Origin: Flavobacterium sp.
GTDB lineage: Bacteria; Bacteroidota; Bacteroidia; Flavobacteriales; Flavobacteriaceae
Assembly (NCBI RefSeq): GCF_013822155.1
Contig: NZ_PNJW01000002.1
Location: forward strand, 1 to 64,000
Direction: 5' to 3'
Length of the DNA stretch: 64,000 bases
A program made the translations under genes and the position numbers. Positions 17,471 through 26,063 of this stretch are shown piece after piece (positions within the stretch are counted from its first letter, which is position 1; the number at the start of each line of letters is the position of its first letter). Below the pieces are notes generated by a model, which had not been told where the DNA came from, did no database searches, and saw only the letters and a list, made by a program, of their open reading frames with translations.

Positions 17471-18901
17471 ATGCCAACCAACAAAAAAACTAAAATTGTT
17501 GCCACCCTAGGGCCAGCATGCAGTTCAAAAGAAATCATTAAAAACATGATTGATGCCGGAGTAAATGTATTCCGAATCAATTTTTCTCATGCAGACTATG
17601 CCGATGTGAAAGAACGAATTGATATTATTCGTGGTTTAAATGAGGAATTTGGATACACAACTGCTATTTTAGCCGACCTTCAAGGTCCTAAATTAAGAGT
17701 AGGTGTCATGAAAGAAGACGTTGTAGTCAGCAAAGGCGACATTATCACCTTTCAAACAGCGGAAGACATTCCGGGAACTGCCGAACGGGTTTACATGAAT
17801 TACAAAGAATTTCCAAGAGACGTTAAGCCCGGAGAAAAAATACTTTTAGACGATGGAAAACTGATGTTTGAAGCTTTGGAAACAAACGGAACAACAGAAG
17901 TGGTTTGTCGTGTTATTCAAGGCGGTCCATTGAAATCTAAAAAAGGGGTTAACCTCCCAAATACAAAAGTTTCTTTACCGGCTTTAACTAAAAAAGACGT
18001 GAAAGATGCTTTATTTGCCATTGAAAACAATGTAGATTGGATTGCTCTATCTTTTGTGAGAACACCAAAAGATTTGGAAGAATTACAAGATATGATTGCC
18101 AAACATTCAGAACATAAAATTCCAATCATAGCAAAAATAGAAAAACCGGAAGCCGTTGAAAATATCGATAAAATTGTTGCCTTCTGTGATGGTTTAATGG
18201 TTGCCCGTGGTGACCTTGGTGTAGAAGTTCCGGCAGAAGAAGTTCCGTTAATTCAGAAAAAATTGATTCATCGTGCCAAAACAGCCAGAATTCCTGTTAT
18301 TGTAGCTACTCAAATGATGGAAACTATGATTACGAGTTTAACACCAACCAGAGCTGAAGTAAATGACGTAGCCAACTCTGTCATGGATGGTGCCGATGCC
18401 GTTATGCTTTCAGGCGAAACTTCTGTTGGAAATTATCCGGTTGAAGTTATTGAAACCATGACCAAAATCATCAAATCAGTAGAAGACAGTCCGCTTATTC
18501 AAGTTCCACACAACCCGCCTCATGTTCGCACCAAACGATTCATCACAAAATCAATTTGTTTTCATGCTGCCGTTATGGCAAATGAAATTAAAGCGAAAGC
18601 TATTTCTACATTGACTAACAGTGGCTATACCGCTTTTCAAATTTCAGCTTGGCGGCCAAGTGCTCATATTTTAGTGTTTACTTCAAACAAACGAATTTTA
18701 ACCCAATTGAATTTATTATGGGGAGTTCGCTCGTTTTATTATGACAAATTTGCCAGCACTGACGATACCGTTGAAGATGTAAATATGATTGCCAAAGCGA
18801 AAGGATTCGTTGACAAAGGTGACATGGTTATTAATTTAGCAGCCATGCCAATTGCGGATAAAGGAATGGTGAATACCTTACGTGTTTCTGATATTCCATA
18901 A
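17471..18901 (+). CDS. pyk: Pyruvate kinase
   Basis: A 476-residue glycolytic enzyme converting phosphoenolpyruvate and ADP to pyruvate and ATP. Landmarks are TKIVATLGPACSSKE at the start, NVFRINFSHADY (K/Mg site), AKIEKPEAVENI with the catalytic Lys, DGLMVARGDLGVEVP (metal-binding Glu/Asp region) and ATQMMETMI. The C-terminal regulatory domain is present. It directly follows the IPExxxVDY gene. Confidence 0.97.
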   Translation: MPTNKKTKIVATLGPACSSKEIIKNMIDAGVNVFRINFSHADYADVKERIDIIRGLNEEFGYTTAILADLQGPKLRVGVMKEDVVVSKGDIITFQTAEDIPGTAERVYMNYKEFPRDVKPGEKILLDDGKLMFEALETNGTTEVVCRVIQGGPLKSKKGVNLPNTKVSLPALTKKDVKDALFAIENNVDWIALSFVRTPKDLEELQDMIAKHSEHKIPIIAKIEKPEAVENIDKIVAFCDGLMVARGDLGVEVPAEEVPLIQKKLIHRAKTARIPVIVATQMMETMITSLTPTRAEVNDVANSVMDGADAVMLSGETSVGNYPVEVIETMTKIIKSVEDSPLIQVPHNPPHVRTKRFITKSICFHAAVMANEIKAKAISTLTNSGYTAFQISAWRPSAHILVFTSNKRILTQLNLLWGVRSFYYDKFASTDDTVEDVNMIAKAKGFVDKGDMVINLAAMPIADKGMVNTLRVSDIP

Positions 18902-18938
18902 ATTTTTTTATATTTGAAAGACAAAAAAATAAATCACA

Positions 18939-19709
18939 ATGACATCAAACAATCCATTTTTTAAAAGTAAATCATTCAACAAACCTCAAACAGTAGAGGT
19001 TGATGAACAAGGAAATCGTTCGGTACTAATTGATTACAATGAAACCATGACTGTTTCAGGAACTATTAATAAAAGTTTAATAATGCTTTTATTATTGGTT
19101 GCCTCGGCTACCTTAACTTGGATGATGACCGCAAGTGGTTATAATCCCTTGCCATTCTTAATTGGTGGTGCTGTTGTTGGACTAATTTTAGTTGTTGTAG
19201 CCTCCTTTAAACCACATCTTTCCGGCTATTTAGCTCCGGGTTATGCTTTATTTGAAGGATTATTTATTGGAGCTTTATCTGCTCTTTTCGAATCCATGTA
19301 CCCTGGAATCGTGATTCAGGCAGTAGGAGCAACTTTTACAACATTTTTAGTGTGTTTCATGTTATATAAATACAAAGTGGTTACCGTTACGGAGAAATTC
19401 AAATCTATTGTGATTGGAGCCACCATCACCATTGCTATCTATTACCTTATCACTTGGTTGTTGAGTATGTTTACAAGCTTCCAACCGGTTCATTATGGAA
19501 ATTCCTTAATGAGTATAGGAATTAGTGTCTTAGTTATCGTAATCGCTGCCTTAAATTTATTTCTTGATTTTGATCAAATTGAAAAAGGGGCTGAAAAACA
19601 AATGCCCAAATACATGGAATGGTTTGGAGCCATGGGATTAATGATAACCTTAGTTTGGTTATATGTCGAATTCCTCCGTTTATTATCAAAAATATCGAGT
19701 AGAGATTAA
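18939..19709 (+). CDS. Bax inhibitor-1/YccA family membrane protein
   Basis: A 256-residue inner-membrane protein with a polar N-terminal tail of about 45 residues and about seven hydrophobic segments. It fits the bacterial Bax inhibitor-1-like family; the final segments with LNLFLDFDQIEKGAEKQMPK, an acidic pair between the last helices, are characteristic. Relatives are pH-sensitive calcium-leak channels or, for YccA, modulators of FtsH; the role here is unknown. It is followed by a strong bidirectional terminator. Confidence 0.88.
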   Translation: MTSNNPFFKSKSFNKPQTVEVDEQGNRSVLIDYNETMTVSGTINKSLIMLLLLVASATLTWMMTASGYNPLPFLIGGAVVGLILVVVASFKPHLSGYLAPGYALFEGLFIGALSALFESMYPGIVIQAVGATFTTFLVCFMLYKYKVVTVTEKFKSIVIGATITIAIYYLITWLLSMFTSFQPVHYGNSLMSIGISVLVIVIAALNLFLDFDQIEKGAEKQMPKYMEWFGAMGLMITLVWLYVEFLRLLSKISSRD

Positions 19710-19722
19710 TTACAATTCATAT

Positions 19723-19752
19723 AAAAAAGGAGCTTTAAAAGCTCCTTTTTTT
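19723..19752 (+). terminator. Bidirectional terminator between the Bax inhibitor-like and PAS genes
   Basis: An A-tract, stem ggagctt/aagctcc (19729-19735 and 19739-19745) and T-tract serve both converging genes. The stop codon of the PAS gene touches the hairpin base. Confidence 0.85.
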
Positions 19753-20266
19753 ATGCCGATTTCTCAAAAGCGATAAAATTAATCAATTCGCCGTTTTGGT
19801 TAAAAATTGGAAAACCTTTGATGTGGCAATTATATAGTGACCCGTCTTTACTGTAATTAATTACCTTTTTTTCAAAGGGCTTTTGGCTTCGAACTGCTTC
19901 TCCTATTTCCTTTGCTGTTTTTAAACAAGTCGCTTTTCCTTGAAATAACTTTGGCGAATGACCAATAACTTCCTCCGGTTGATACCCATTCATTCGAACC
20001 ATGTTTTGTGAAGCGAATACAATTTTTAAACTAGGACAAGTAACCACCACTACAGTATCAACATCCCATTGCGTTTTCACCGCTGTATTTGATTCCCAAG
20101 AATTTAAAAGGGCTAAAAGTGTAAGTTGATGTTGGTCTGTTATTGTTTTACTAAGTTGATTTAAATAATCTCCATAAAAATCCCATGTCAGCAAGGGCAT
20201 TTTTTTGGCATCTAATTGACTTAAATAAGTCGATATTCCTTCGTCGTAGTGTTTAAATTCAAGCAT
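19751..20266 (-). CDS. PAS-domain protein, LOV-like but lacking the photoactive cysteine
   Basis: A 171-residue protein. Residues of about 60-171 form a PAS domain: IVFASQNMVRMNGYQPEEVIGHSPKLFQG is the core and IKGFPIFNQNGELINFIAF the last strands. The layout resembles LOV domains, but the position of the flavin-binding GRNCRFLQ motif reads GHSPKLFQG, without Cys. It is therefore unlikely to form the flavin-cysteinyl adduct. There is no kinase or output domain, so it may act by binding another protein or a small ligand. The ATG at 20264-20266 is chosen over a TTG 21 nt upstream. The stop overlaps the shared terminator. Confidence 0.82.
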   Translation of the reverse strand: MLEFKHYDEGISTYLSQLDAKKMPLLTWDFYGDYLNQLSKTITDQHQLTLLALLNSWESNTAVKTQWDVDTVVVVTCPSLKIVFASQNMVRMNGYQPEEVIGHSPKLFQGKATCLKTAKEIGEAVRSQKPFEKKVINYSKDGSLYNCHIKGFPIFNQNGELINFIAFEKSA

Positions 20267-20380
20267 TTTAAGATAATTTGAGTTCAAAATTAGCTTTTTA
20301 TCTCAACTAGCAATTTGTTCAACTAAAGTTTAACGATTGTTGAACACTTGTATAAAAGTAAATAAAATACAAAAAATTAA

Positions 20381-20388
20381 TATATTTG
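20381..20388 (+). promoter_or_regulatory. -7 box very close to the start of the secreted T9SS protein
   Basis: TATATTTG matches TAnnTTTG and ends only 8 nt before the ATG at 20397, which would leave a leader of a few bases at most. No TTTG is seen 19-21 nt upstream, so support is moderate. Confidence 0.4.
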
Positions 20389-20396
20389 AATCGCTT

Positions 20397-21287
20397 ATGA
20401 ATAAAAAAACACTCCTTCTGTTTCTATTGTCTTGCATGAACATGTTCGGACAAGCTTATATCCCCTTGTTAGATAATCAGAATGAATGGCATTTTACAAA
20501 TTGCTATGAAGGTTGTCTTACAGATATTTACTATACCAATGGTGATACTATCGTAAATAATAAAACACATAAAATTTTGGATGGTTTTCACTATATCTCT
20601 CGTTCATTTTTATTATCCGAAAATGTAGAGCAAAAAAAGGTATATCTCACTAAAATTACCGCAAATCATATCGATGAATACCTATTATATGATTTTTCGT
20701 TAGTTGAAGGTGATACTTTTGAAATGAAAAACCCCATCTCACCTTTTCCGAATCAGGGTGGATTGTTTGTGTTAGATTCTATCCGACAAGTTCCTATTTG
20801 GGAGGGTGAACTTCGCAAACATTTTTATTTTTCTCCGCATGAATCCAATACAATCAGCTCTCAAAAAGCCATTTGGGTGGAAGGTGTTGGTTCTTTATCC
20901 ATGATAAATGCTCCCGGTGGATATCCTGACATCAATGGTGTTGGCCTTTTGAACTGTTTCTTTAAAAATGGCACGTTATTTTATTCTAATTTAACTCCGG
21001 AAGTGACTGCTTGTGAACCGACTATCTTATCTAATCCTAAAAACATCCAACTGGAAATTGTTGTTTATTTTCCTGAAAATGACAAGTCTGTTTGCTATCT
21101 AAAAAATACGGATGAAGTCAATTTCGTGGAACTTTTTGATTTAAATGGAAGGAAATTAGCCCTATTTGAAAATCATCAACAAACTGAAATGCGATTGGAT
21201 TTAAACGCATTTTCAAAAGGAATGTATTTGTTGAGGATTAAGAACAAAAACAATCATTTGATATACTATAAGATTTGGGTAGTTTGA
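20397..21287 (+). CDS. Secreted protein with T9SS type A sorting domain, function unknown
   Basis: A 296-residue protein beginning MNKKTLLLFLLSCMNMFGQ, a signal peptide. The longer frame from a TTG at 20337 would bury this signal and is rejected. The central part, with motifs such as NEWHFTNCYEG and QKAIWVEGVGSLSMI, resembles flavobacterial secreted proteins of unknown role. The C-terminal 70 residues (VELFDLNGRKLALFEN, LNAFSKGMYLLRIKN) are a T9SS type A sorting domain. No catalytic motif is recognised. The gene stands alone between two minus-strand genes. Confidence 0.82.
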   Translation: MNKKTLLLFLLSCMNMFGQAYIPLLDNQNEWHFTNCYEGCLTDIYYTNGDTIVNNKTHKILDGFHYISRSFLLSENVEQKKVYLTKITANHIDEYLLYDFSLVEGDTFEMKNPISPFPNQGGLFVLDSIRQVPIWEGELRKHFYFSPHESNTISSQKAIWVEGVGSLSMINAPGGYPDINGVGLLNCFFKNGTLFYSNLTPEVTACEPTILSNPKNIQLEIVVYFPENDKSVCYLKNTDEVNFVELFDLNGRKLALFENHQQTEMRLDLNAFSKGMYLLRIKNKNNHLIYYKIWVV

Positions 21288-21314
21288 CAATTATTTAGCG
21301 AAAATTAAAAAAAT

Positions 21315-22397
21315 TTAAAACTCAAACTTCAATTGTACCACCACGGTTTTCTGCACTTCAGTATTCAAATTGTTTAATGAAATCCCCAACAAACGAACGG
21401 ATTCTTTTAGTTTTTCCTGGTATAATAATTCTTTGGCCGTTTCGAGTAATAATGCTTTATCTGAAATAAAATAAGGCAAGGTTTTGCTACGGGTTTGTTG
21501 AGAAAAATCAGAGTACTTAATTTTTAATGTAACCGTTTTTCCGGCAATTTTGTGTTTTTGCAAACGGCGTTCGAGTTCTTTAGCAATACTCTCTAAACGA
21601 TCTTCCATGAAAACTTCAGAAGATAGGTTTTCATTAAACGTACGTTCAGCTCCCACCGATTTTGAAATACGATTCGGTTTTACCGGACTGTTATGAATGC
21701 CCCGTACAATATAGAAATAATGTGTGCCGCTCTTGCCAAAATGCTGTTCTAAGAAGTCTAAACTGCGGGTTTTTAAATCTTTCCCGGAATAAATACCCAA
21801 TTGATACATTCGTTCGGCCGTAACTTTACCGATGCCATAAAATTTGCGAATGTCTAACGCTTCCAAAAAAGCTTCCACCTCATCCGGATTAACCGTTTTT
21901 TGCCCGTTTGGTTTATTATAATCTGAAGCTACTTTCGCGACAAATTTATTGATAGAAATACCCGCTGAAGCGGTTAAGCCTGTTTCTTCAAAAATACGCT
22001 TACGAATTTCCTGAGCTAACAAGGTCGCACTGGGATTACCTTTTTTATTTTGAGTCACATCTAAATAGGCTTCGTCTAGTGATAGCGGTTCAACCAAGTC
22101 CGTAAACTCGTAAAATATTTTTCGGATAATTTTAGAAATTTCGGTATATCGATCAAATCGAGGTCTAACAAAGATTAAATCGGGACATTGCTTTTTGGCT
22201 AGAACGCCACTCATTGCACTTCGAACTCCAAATTTTCGGGCTTCATAGCTGGCCGCAGAAACAACTCCACGAATTTCACTTCCTCCAACAGCCAAAGGCT
22301 TTCCTTTTAATTCCGGAAAATCAAGCTGCTCTACAGAAGCATAGAACGCATCCATGTCAACATGAATTATCTTACGGTATTTTATCTCCTCCTTCAT
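21315..22397 (-). CDS. dinB: DNA polymerase IV
   Basis: A 360-residue Y-family translesion polymerase. The catalytic carboxylates are in IIHVDMDAFYASVEQ (residues of about 12-25) and SLDEAYLDVTQ. The helix-hairpin-helix of the thumb follows (IRKFYGIGKVTAERM), and the little-finger domain is present. It copies damaged templates at the cost of fidelity. Its first 26 bases overlap the 3' end of the upstream SpecificRecomb gene, which suggests translational coupling. A later start would remove the catalytic strand, so the overlap is real. Confidence 0.95.
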   Translation of the reverse strand: MKEEIKYRKIIHVDMDAFYASVEQLDFPELKGKPLAVGGSEIRGVVSAASYEARKFGVRSAMSGVLAKKQCPDLIFVRPRFDRYTEISKIIRKIFYEFTDLVEPLSLDEAYLDVTQNKKGNPSATLLAQEIRKRIFEETGLTASAGISINKFVAKVASDYNKPNGQKTVNPDEVEAFLEALDIRKFYGIGKVTAERMYQLGIYSGKDLKTRSLDFLEQHFGKSGTHYFYIVRGIHNSPVKPNRISKSVGAERTFNENLSSEVFMEDRLESIAKELERRLQKHKIAGKTVTLKIKYSDFSQQTRSKTLPYFISDKALLLETAKELLYQEKLKESVRLLGISLNNLNTEVQKTVVVQLKFEF

Positions 22398-24441
22398 GAT
22401 GCACTTCTATTGTTCCTGTTGGGAAAAAGAAAGAAAATGGTTTGCTTTTAAAATGTCTCCAAATAGAAGCGGAAATTGGTTTAAATTCAGAAAGCGGAAT
22501 AGCTCTTGATCGAAAAGCTAAACCAAGAGATAAACCGAAACTAACCATAAAGTTAACCAACCCGATGATTCCGATGCCAAATATTCCCCAAAACAACATC
22601 CAATTATCCAAGGTGTAATTTGAACCATAAAGTCCAAGAGCCAGATTTCCACTGGCAAAAGTAATATGTCTGATATCTAAATTTAAACCGAAAAAGACGC
22701 CTATTGAGGCGGTGGAACCCATAAAAATACCAAACCAAAAATTTGAAATAATGCCGGCCCATTTTTTTTCATACCAGTGAGCAAATTTTTCGGCTTTTTC
22801 TTTCCCAAAACTGCGTTTTAAAAATGGATGTTCTTTAATTCGGAGATAAATTTGATAATGTTTATCGCGATTAGCTACACTTCCGGAAATGATTCCCGAC
22901 AAAAACAAAAAGCAGCCTGCAATAGCCGCATGAAAAATAGCCATTGAATGAACCGGGCTTAAATCTGTCACTAAAGTATTCCATTTCGTTTCGGCAATAT
23001 TATAGTGAAAAGCCAAATCAATAAGCCAAATTCCCAATAAAGATATCGGGAAAGCCATGATAACATTCCCAACAAAGGCAATGAATTGTGAACGGAAAAC
23101 GCGAGCAAAAAACACAGCAAATCCTTGGTGTTTTTGGTTCGAATTTCCGTTTTCTTTTATTTCGTCTTCCAGCACTTTAACTAAAGCGGAAGCGGTCATT
23201 GCGGGCTGTTTTGTAGCCAATGTAAATCCTAAAACATAAATAGCAATAAACCCAAAAGAATAATTCATACTATACAAAAAAGCATGGCCAAAATCACTGG
23301 TTTCCACTTTTGAGAGCAAAACTTTAATGACACACAAAATCCCGACTATTAATCCACCTCCCAAAGCTGTATTGAACATTTTAAAATATTCGGATCTGGA
23401 TTGAGTGATATATTTTTCTCCGGTTTTAGCTGTATGTTGTGTGATTTCATAGGAAAGCAATTGGGTACTTTCTTTTATAAATGTTCGAACATTATTTCGG
23501 GTACAATTGTATTTAATTAATTTGTAGGCCAATCGGATACTGTTTTTTTTCTTATCCGTTTCAACATCTACTACTAAAAGCGGAATAAGAATTTTTAATC
23601 GATATAACTGTTGCCTGATTCGGAGTAAACTTTGATTCACCCGAAGTGTTATACCAAATTTAGAAGAATTTTGAAATGCTTTTTCTACATATTCTTCACA
23701 TTGTTTATGCAAAACAAAAAGCTGTTTATAGGACAAACTTTCGGACGTTGTAAAATGATTGTTGTCTTTTGTTTTAATTTTGTCCTGAATTGATAAAAGT
23801 TCTTTTTCGAATGCCGCGAAAGGACTTTCAAAATGAAAATACTCCGGAACCATTTTCAACACATCCGATTCTAATGCCCGCCCACTCATTCGTTGAGCAA
23901 TTAACGACATTGACATCATTAGTTCCGATAAAACAGAATTTTGTTCAACCGATTCATAGAGCGAGGTAAACCCTACTAATTCATATAAATCTTCAATTTG
24001 ATTAATTGGGATTTTTAACAGCCAAATCGGGTCAGAATCTAAATAAAAAACCTGATTCAAAACAAATTCTAGGGTATCTGGTTCATGTTGATAGGGCAAA
24101 ATTCGGGCATAAATTCGTTTTTTAACTTCAAATAAAAAATCCACATCCTGAAGTATAGCAGCATCTGATAATATTCTACTGATTTTTTTCTCAAAAAGTA
24201 AACCCTTCAGATAACTTGAAAATTGATTTGTAATTGATTTATTTTTCTTCAAAAACAGTAGTAAATCCGTAAGGTCTATTTCATCTGTTTTTTTTAGATT
24301 TTTAGGCCGAATTGAAGCTACAATTTTAACTAGAATTTCTAACGGGTCAATTGTTGCTTCCCACCGTTTATTATTATCGAAATAATCGGTTAAAACATCA
24401 ATCGTCGTTACTTTTTTCTTTTTAGTAAAGGATACAGCCAT
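22372..24441 (-). CDS. Multi-pass membrane protein of the 'SpecificRecomb' (Gcr) family
   Basis: A 689-residue protein annotated in relatives as 'site-specific recombinase Gcr', although no recombinase catalytic motif is visible. The first 360 residues are soluble and helical. From about residue 370 there are several long hydrophobic segments such as LGGGLIVGILCVIKVLL and FGFIAIYVLGFTLATK, so it is an integral membrane protein. The start is taken at the ATG 24439-24441 (MAVSFTKKKKVTTIDVL) rather than a TTG 33 nt upstream, which lies in a TATTTTTG box (24472-24479). The 3' end overlaps dinB by 26 bp. The true function is unknown and the recombinase label should not be trusted. Confidence 0.8.
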   Translation of the reverse strand: MAVSFTKKKKVTTIDVLTDYFDNNKRWEATIDPLEILVKIVASIRPKNLKKTDEIDLTDLLLFLKKNKSITNQFSSYLKGLLFEKKISRILSDAAILQDVDFLFEVKKRIYARILPYQHEPDTLEFVLNQVFYLDSDPIWLLKIPINQIEDLYELVGFTSLYESVEQNSVLSELMMSMSLIAQRMSGRALESDVLKMVPEYFHFESPFAAFEKELLSIQDKIKTKDNNHFTTSESLSYKQLFVLHKQCEEYVEKAFQNSSKFGITLRVNQSLLRIRQQLYRLKILIPLLVVDVETDKKKNSIRLAYKLIKYNCTRNNVRTFIKESTQLLSYEITQHTAKTGEKYITQSRSEYFKMFNTALGGGLIVGILCVIKVLLSKVETSDFGHAFLYSMNYSFGFIAIYVLGFTLATKQPAMTASALVKVLEDEIKENGNSNQKHQGFAVFFARVFRSQFIAFVGNVIMAFPISLLGIWLIDLAFHYNIAETKWNTLVTDLSPVHSMAIFHAAIAGCFLFLSGIISGSVANRDKHYQIYLRIKEHPFLKRSFGKEKAEKFAHWYEKKWAGIISNFWFGIFMGSTASIGVFFGLNLDIRHITFASGNLALGLYGSNYTLDNWMLFWGIFGIGIIGLVNFMVSFGLSLGLAFRSRAIPLSEFKPISASIWRHFKSKPFSFFFPTGTIEVHHEGGDKIP

Positions 24442-24517
24442 TTGGTATATTTGTTTTGTAAAAATACGAATCAAAAATATTTATATCTACCTTGCATTCA
24501 TATTATATGAAAATATT

Positions 24518-24988
24518 ATGATAGAAATTGAACGAAAATTTTTAGTTACTTCTCCACAATTTAAAAAAGAAGCTTTTCAGGAATCGAGAATTGTACAAGG
24601 CTATTTAAATTCACATCCTGAACGTACTGTTCGCATTCGAATCAAAGGAAATAAAGCTTTCATAACCATCAAAGGCATTGGAAATGAAACGGGTTTAACG
24701 CGTTTGGAATGGGAAAAAGAAATTTCTGTAGCCGATGCAGAAAAACTTTTAAAACTTTGTGAAACAGGAATTATCGACAAAATTCGTTACGATATCAAAG
24801 TCGGTAATCATGTCGTTGAAGTCGATGTTTTCTCCAGCGAAAATGAAGGATTAATTATGGCTGAAATAGAATTAGAATCAGAAGAAGAAGCTTTCGAAAA
24901 ACCTTCTTGGTTGGGAGAAGAAGTAACCAACGACGAACGTTATTACAATGCTTATTTAAGCAGAAATCCTTTTAAAAACTGGAGCTAA
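24518..24988 (+). CDS. CYTH-domain triphosphate tunnel metalloenzyme
   Basis: A 156-residue protein with the family-defining ExExK motif at the start (MIEIERKFLV) and further tunnel residues in VRIRIKGNKAFITIKG and VEVDVFSSENEGLIMAEIE. CYTH enzymes act on triphosphates, with divalent metal, as tripolyphosphatases, thiamine triphosphatases or adenylate cyclases. Short bacterial members like this one are mostly inorganic tripolyphosphatases, an inference here. It is divergent from the SpecificRecomb gene and ends 1 nt before the convergent RlpA-like gene. Confidence 0.92.
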   Translation: MIEIERKFLVTSPQFKKEAFQESRIVQGYLNSHPERTVRIRIKGNKAFITIKGIGNETGLTRLEWEKEISVADAEKLLKLCETGIIDKIRYDIKVGNHVVEVDVFSSENEGLIMAEIELESEEEAFEKPSWLGEEVTNDERYYNAYLSRNPFKNWS

Positions 24989-24989
24989 C

Positions 24990-25490
24990 TCAATTTATTG
25001 TGTCTTTTATTTCTTCAACTAATTCAATCGTCACTTTCATCGAGCCATATCCGTTATGTCGGGCAATATCCTGAAAAGCTCTTTTAGACAAATCAATTTC
25101 TCTTCCTTTCGTAAAGGGTCCGCGGTCATTGATTGTTACAATAGTTGATTTTCCATTGGCTTCATTGGTTACCCTAACTTTTGTTCCAAATGGGAATTTC
25201 CGGTGTGCAGCCGTGTGCTTTTGATTGTCAAAAACTTGTCCGCTTGCAGTTCTTTTCCCTGTAAATTTATCCGCATAATAAGAGGCATGAGCTCCTTTTT
25301 TATACAATTTAAAGGTAAAATTACCTTCTGTTGCAATGCTATCGATGGCAGTTTTATCATTTTTAGTAGTATCTCTATGGATAATTCTATTTAATGATGG
25401 TTTTTCGAAATGCTTTGTTTCAAAAGAAAAACTACTGAAAAACAATAAGGCAAACAGCCCAAACACAATCAGCTCGGTTTTATGTTTCAT
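24990..25490 (-). CDS. RlpA-like double-psi beta-barrel protein
   Basis: A 166-residue protein starting MKHKTELIVFGLFALLFFSS, an N-terminal signal or anchor. Residues of about 65-160 form an RlpA-like double-psi barrel: ASYYADKFTGKRTASGQVFD, then FPFGTKVRVTNEANGK and TINDRGPFTKGREIDLSKRA, which contains the catalytic Asp of lytic transglycosylase members. It probably acts on glycan strands of peptidoglycan. No SPOR domain is present. An in-frame ATG at 25515-25517 would add nine residues; the TTG at 25535 is less likely. It is the distal gene of a minus-strand run. Confidence 0.85.
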   Translation of the reverse strand: MKHKTELIVFGLFALLFFSSFSFETKHFEKPSLNRIIHRDTTKNDKTAIDSIATEGNFTFKLYKKGAHASYYADKFTGKRTASGQVFDNQKHTAAHRKFPFGTKVRVTNEANGKSTIVTINDRGPFTKGREIDLSKRAFQDIARHNGYGSMKVTIELVEEIKDTIN

Positions 25491-25541
25491 AATCCAGATT
25501 TTAAGTGCGTTTATCATTAACAAATAGTGTTCCAAAATGAG

Positions 25542-25565
25542 AAAACCACGAAAAAACGTGGTTTT
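25542..25565 (-). terminator. Terminator after the 4-TM protein gene
   Basis: A 9-bp perfect stem (aaaaccacg/cgtggtttt) with a 6-nt loop directly follows the stop at 25572. The 3' side gives a TTTT run on the minus strand. Confidence 0.7.
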
Positions 25566-25571
25566 AAACTT

Positions 25572-25994
25572 TTATCCTAACCAAGAACTCCAAGGAATTC
25601 GAATTAAAATAAGTAATAATCCCAACCCGTAAAAAACCATAATTTTTTGAAATTTAAGGTTGTTGGCTACTTTTTTATGTTTTGACCATCCAATTGTAAT
25701 TAATATAATCGCTATGATGTTGATTAATGGATGTTCCATCGATGTTAATCGGATAGCCGGGTCTTTCATTTGTCCTAACGAATCTAATCCTAAAGGAGAA
25801 ACTATATATAAAATAAGCCCTAATAACAATTGAATATGAGTAAAAATCAACGCAAAAAGTGAAATGCGTAAATCTTTGGGTTGAAATAATTTTTTGCCGG
25901 TATAGCCTAAAATAGCATTAATAACAGCTAAAAAAAGAAGTATTAGAGCCAAATAGGCCCACCAAGAATGCAATTTTTGTAATAATTCGTACAT
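25572..25994 (-). CDS. Four-helix membrane protein of unknown function
   Basis: A 140-residue protein with four hydrophobic segments and conserved-looking histidines at or near helix ends: LHSWWAYL, FTHIQLLLG and MEHPLINI. The pattern of one His per helix recalls small cytochrome-b-like or heme-handling membrane proteins, but I see no firm family signature and make no functional claim. It lies between pgi and the RlpA-like gene, with terminators on both sides, so it is transcribed alone. Confidence 0.75.
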   Translation of the reverse strand: MYELLQKLHSWWAYLALILLFLAVINAILGYTGKKLFQPKDLRISLFALIFTHIQLLLGLILYIVSPLGLDSLGQMKDPAIRLTSMEHPLINIIAIILITIGWSKHKKVANNLKFQKIMVFYGLGLLLILIRIPWSSWLG

Positions 25995-26027
25995 AGGTGA
26001 TTTTTTATGAAAAACAAATATAGTAAA

Positions 26028-26057
26028 ATAAAAAACCCTATCAAGCAGATAGGGTTT
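26028..26057 (-). terminator. Terminator of the DUF3108-TDO-M23-pgi operon
   Basis: A 10-bp stem (aaaccctatc/gataggg-ttt, 26033-26042 and 26048-26057) with a 5-nt loop is followed on the minus strand by TTTTTT and more T-rich sequence, 7 nt past the pgi stop. Confidence 0.85.
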
Positions 26058-26063
26058 CGATTT

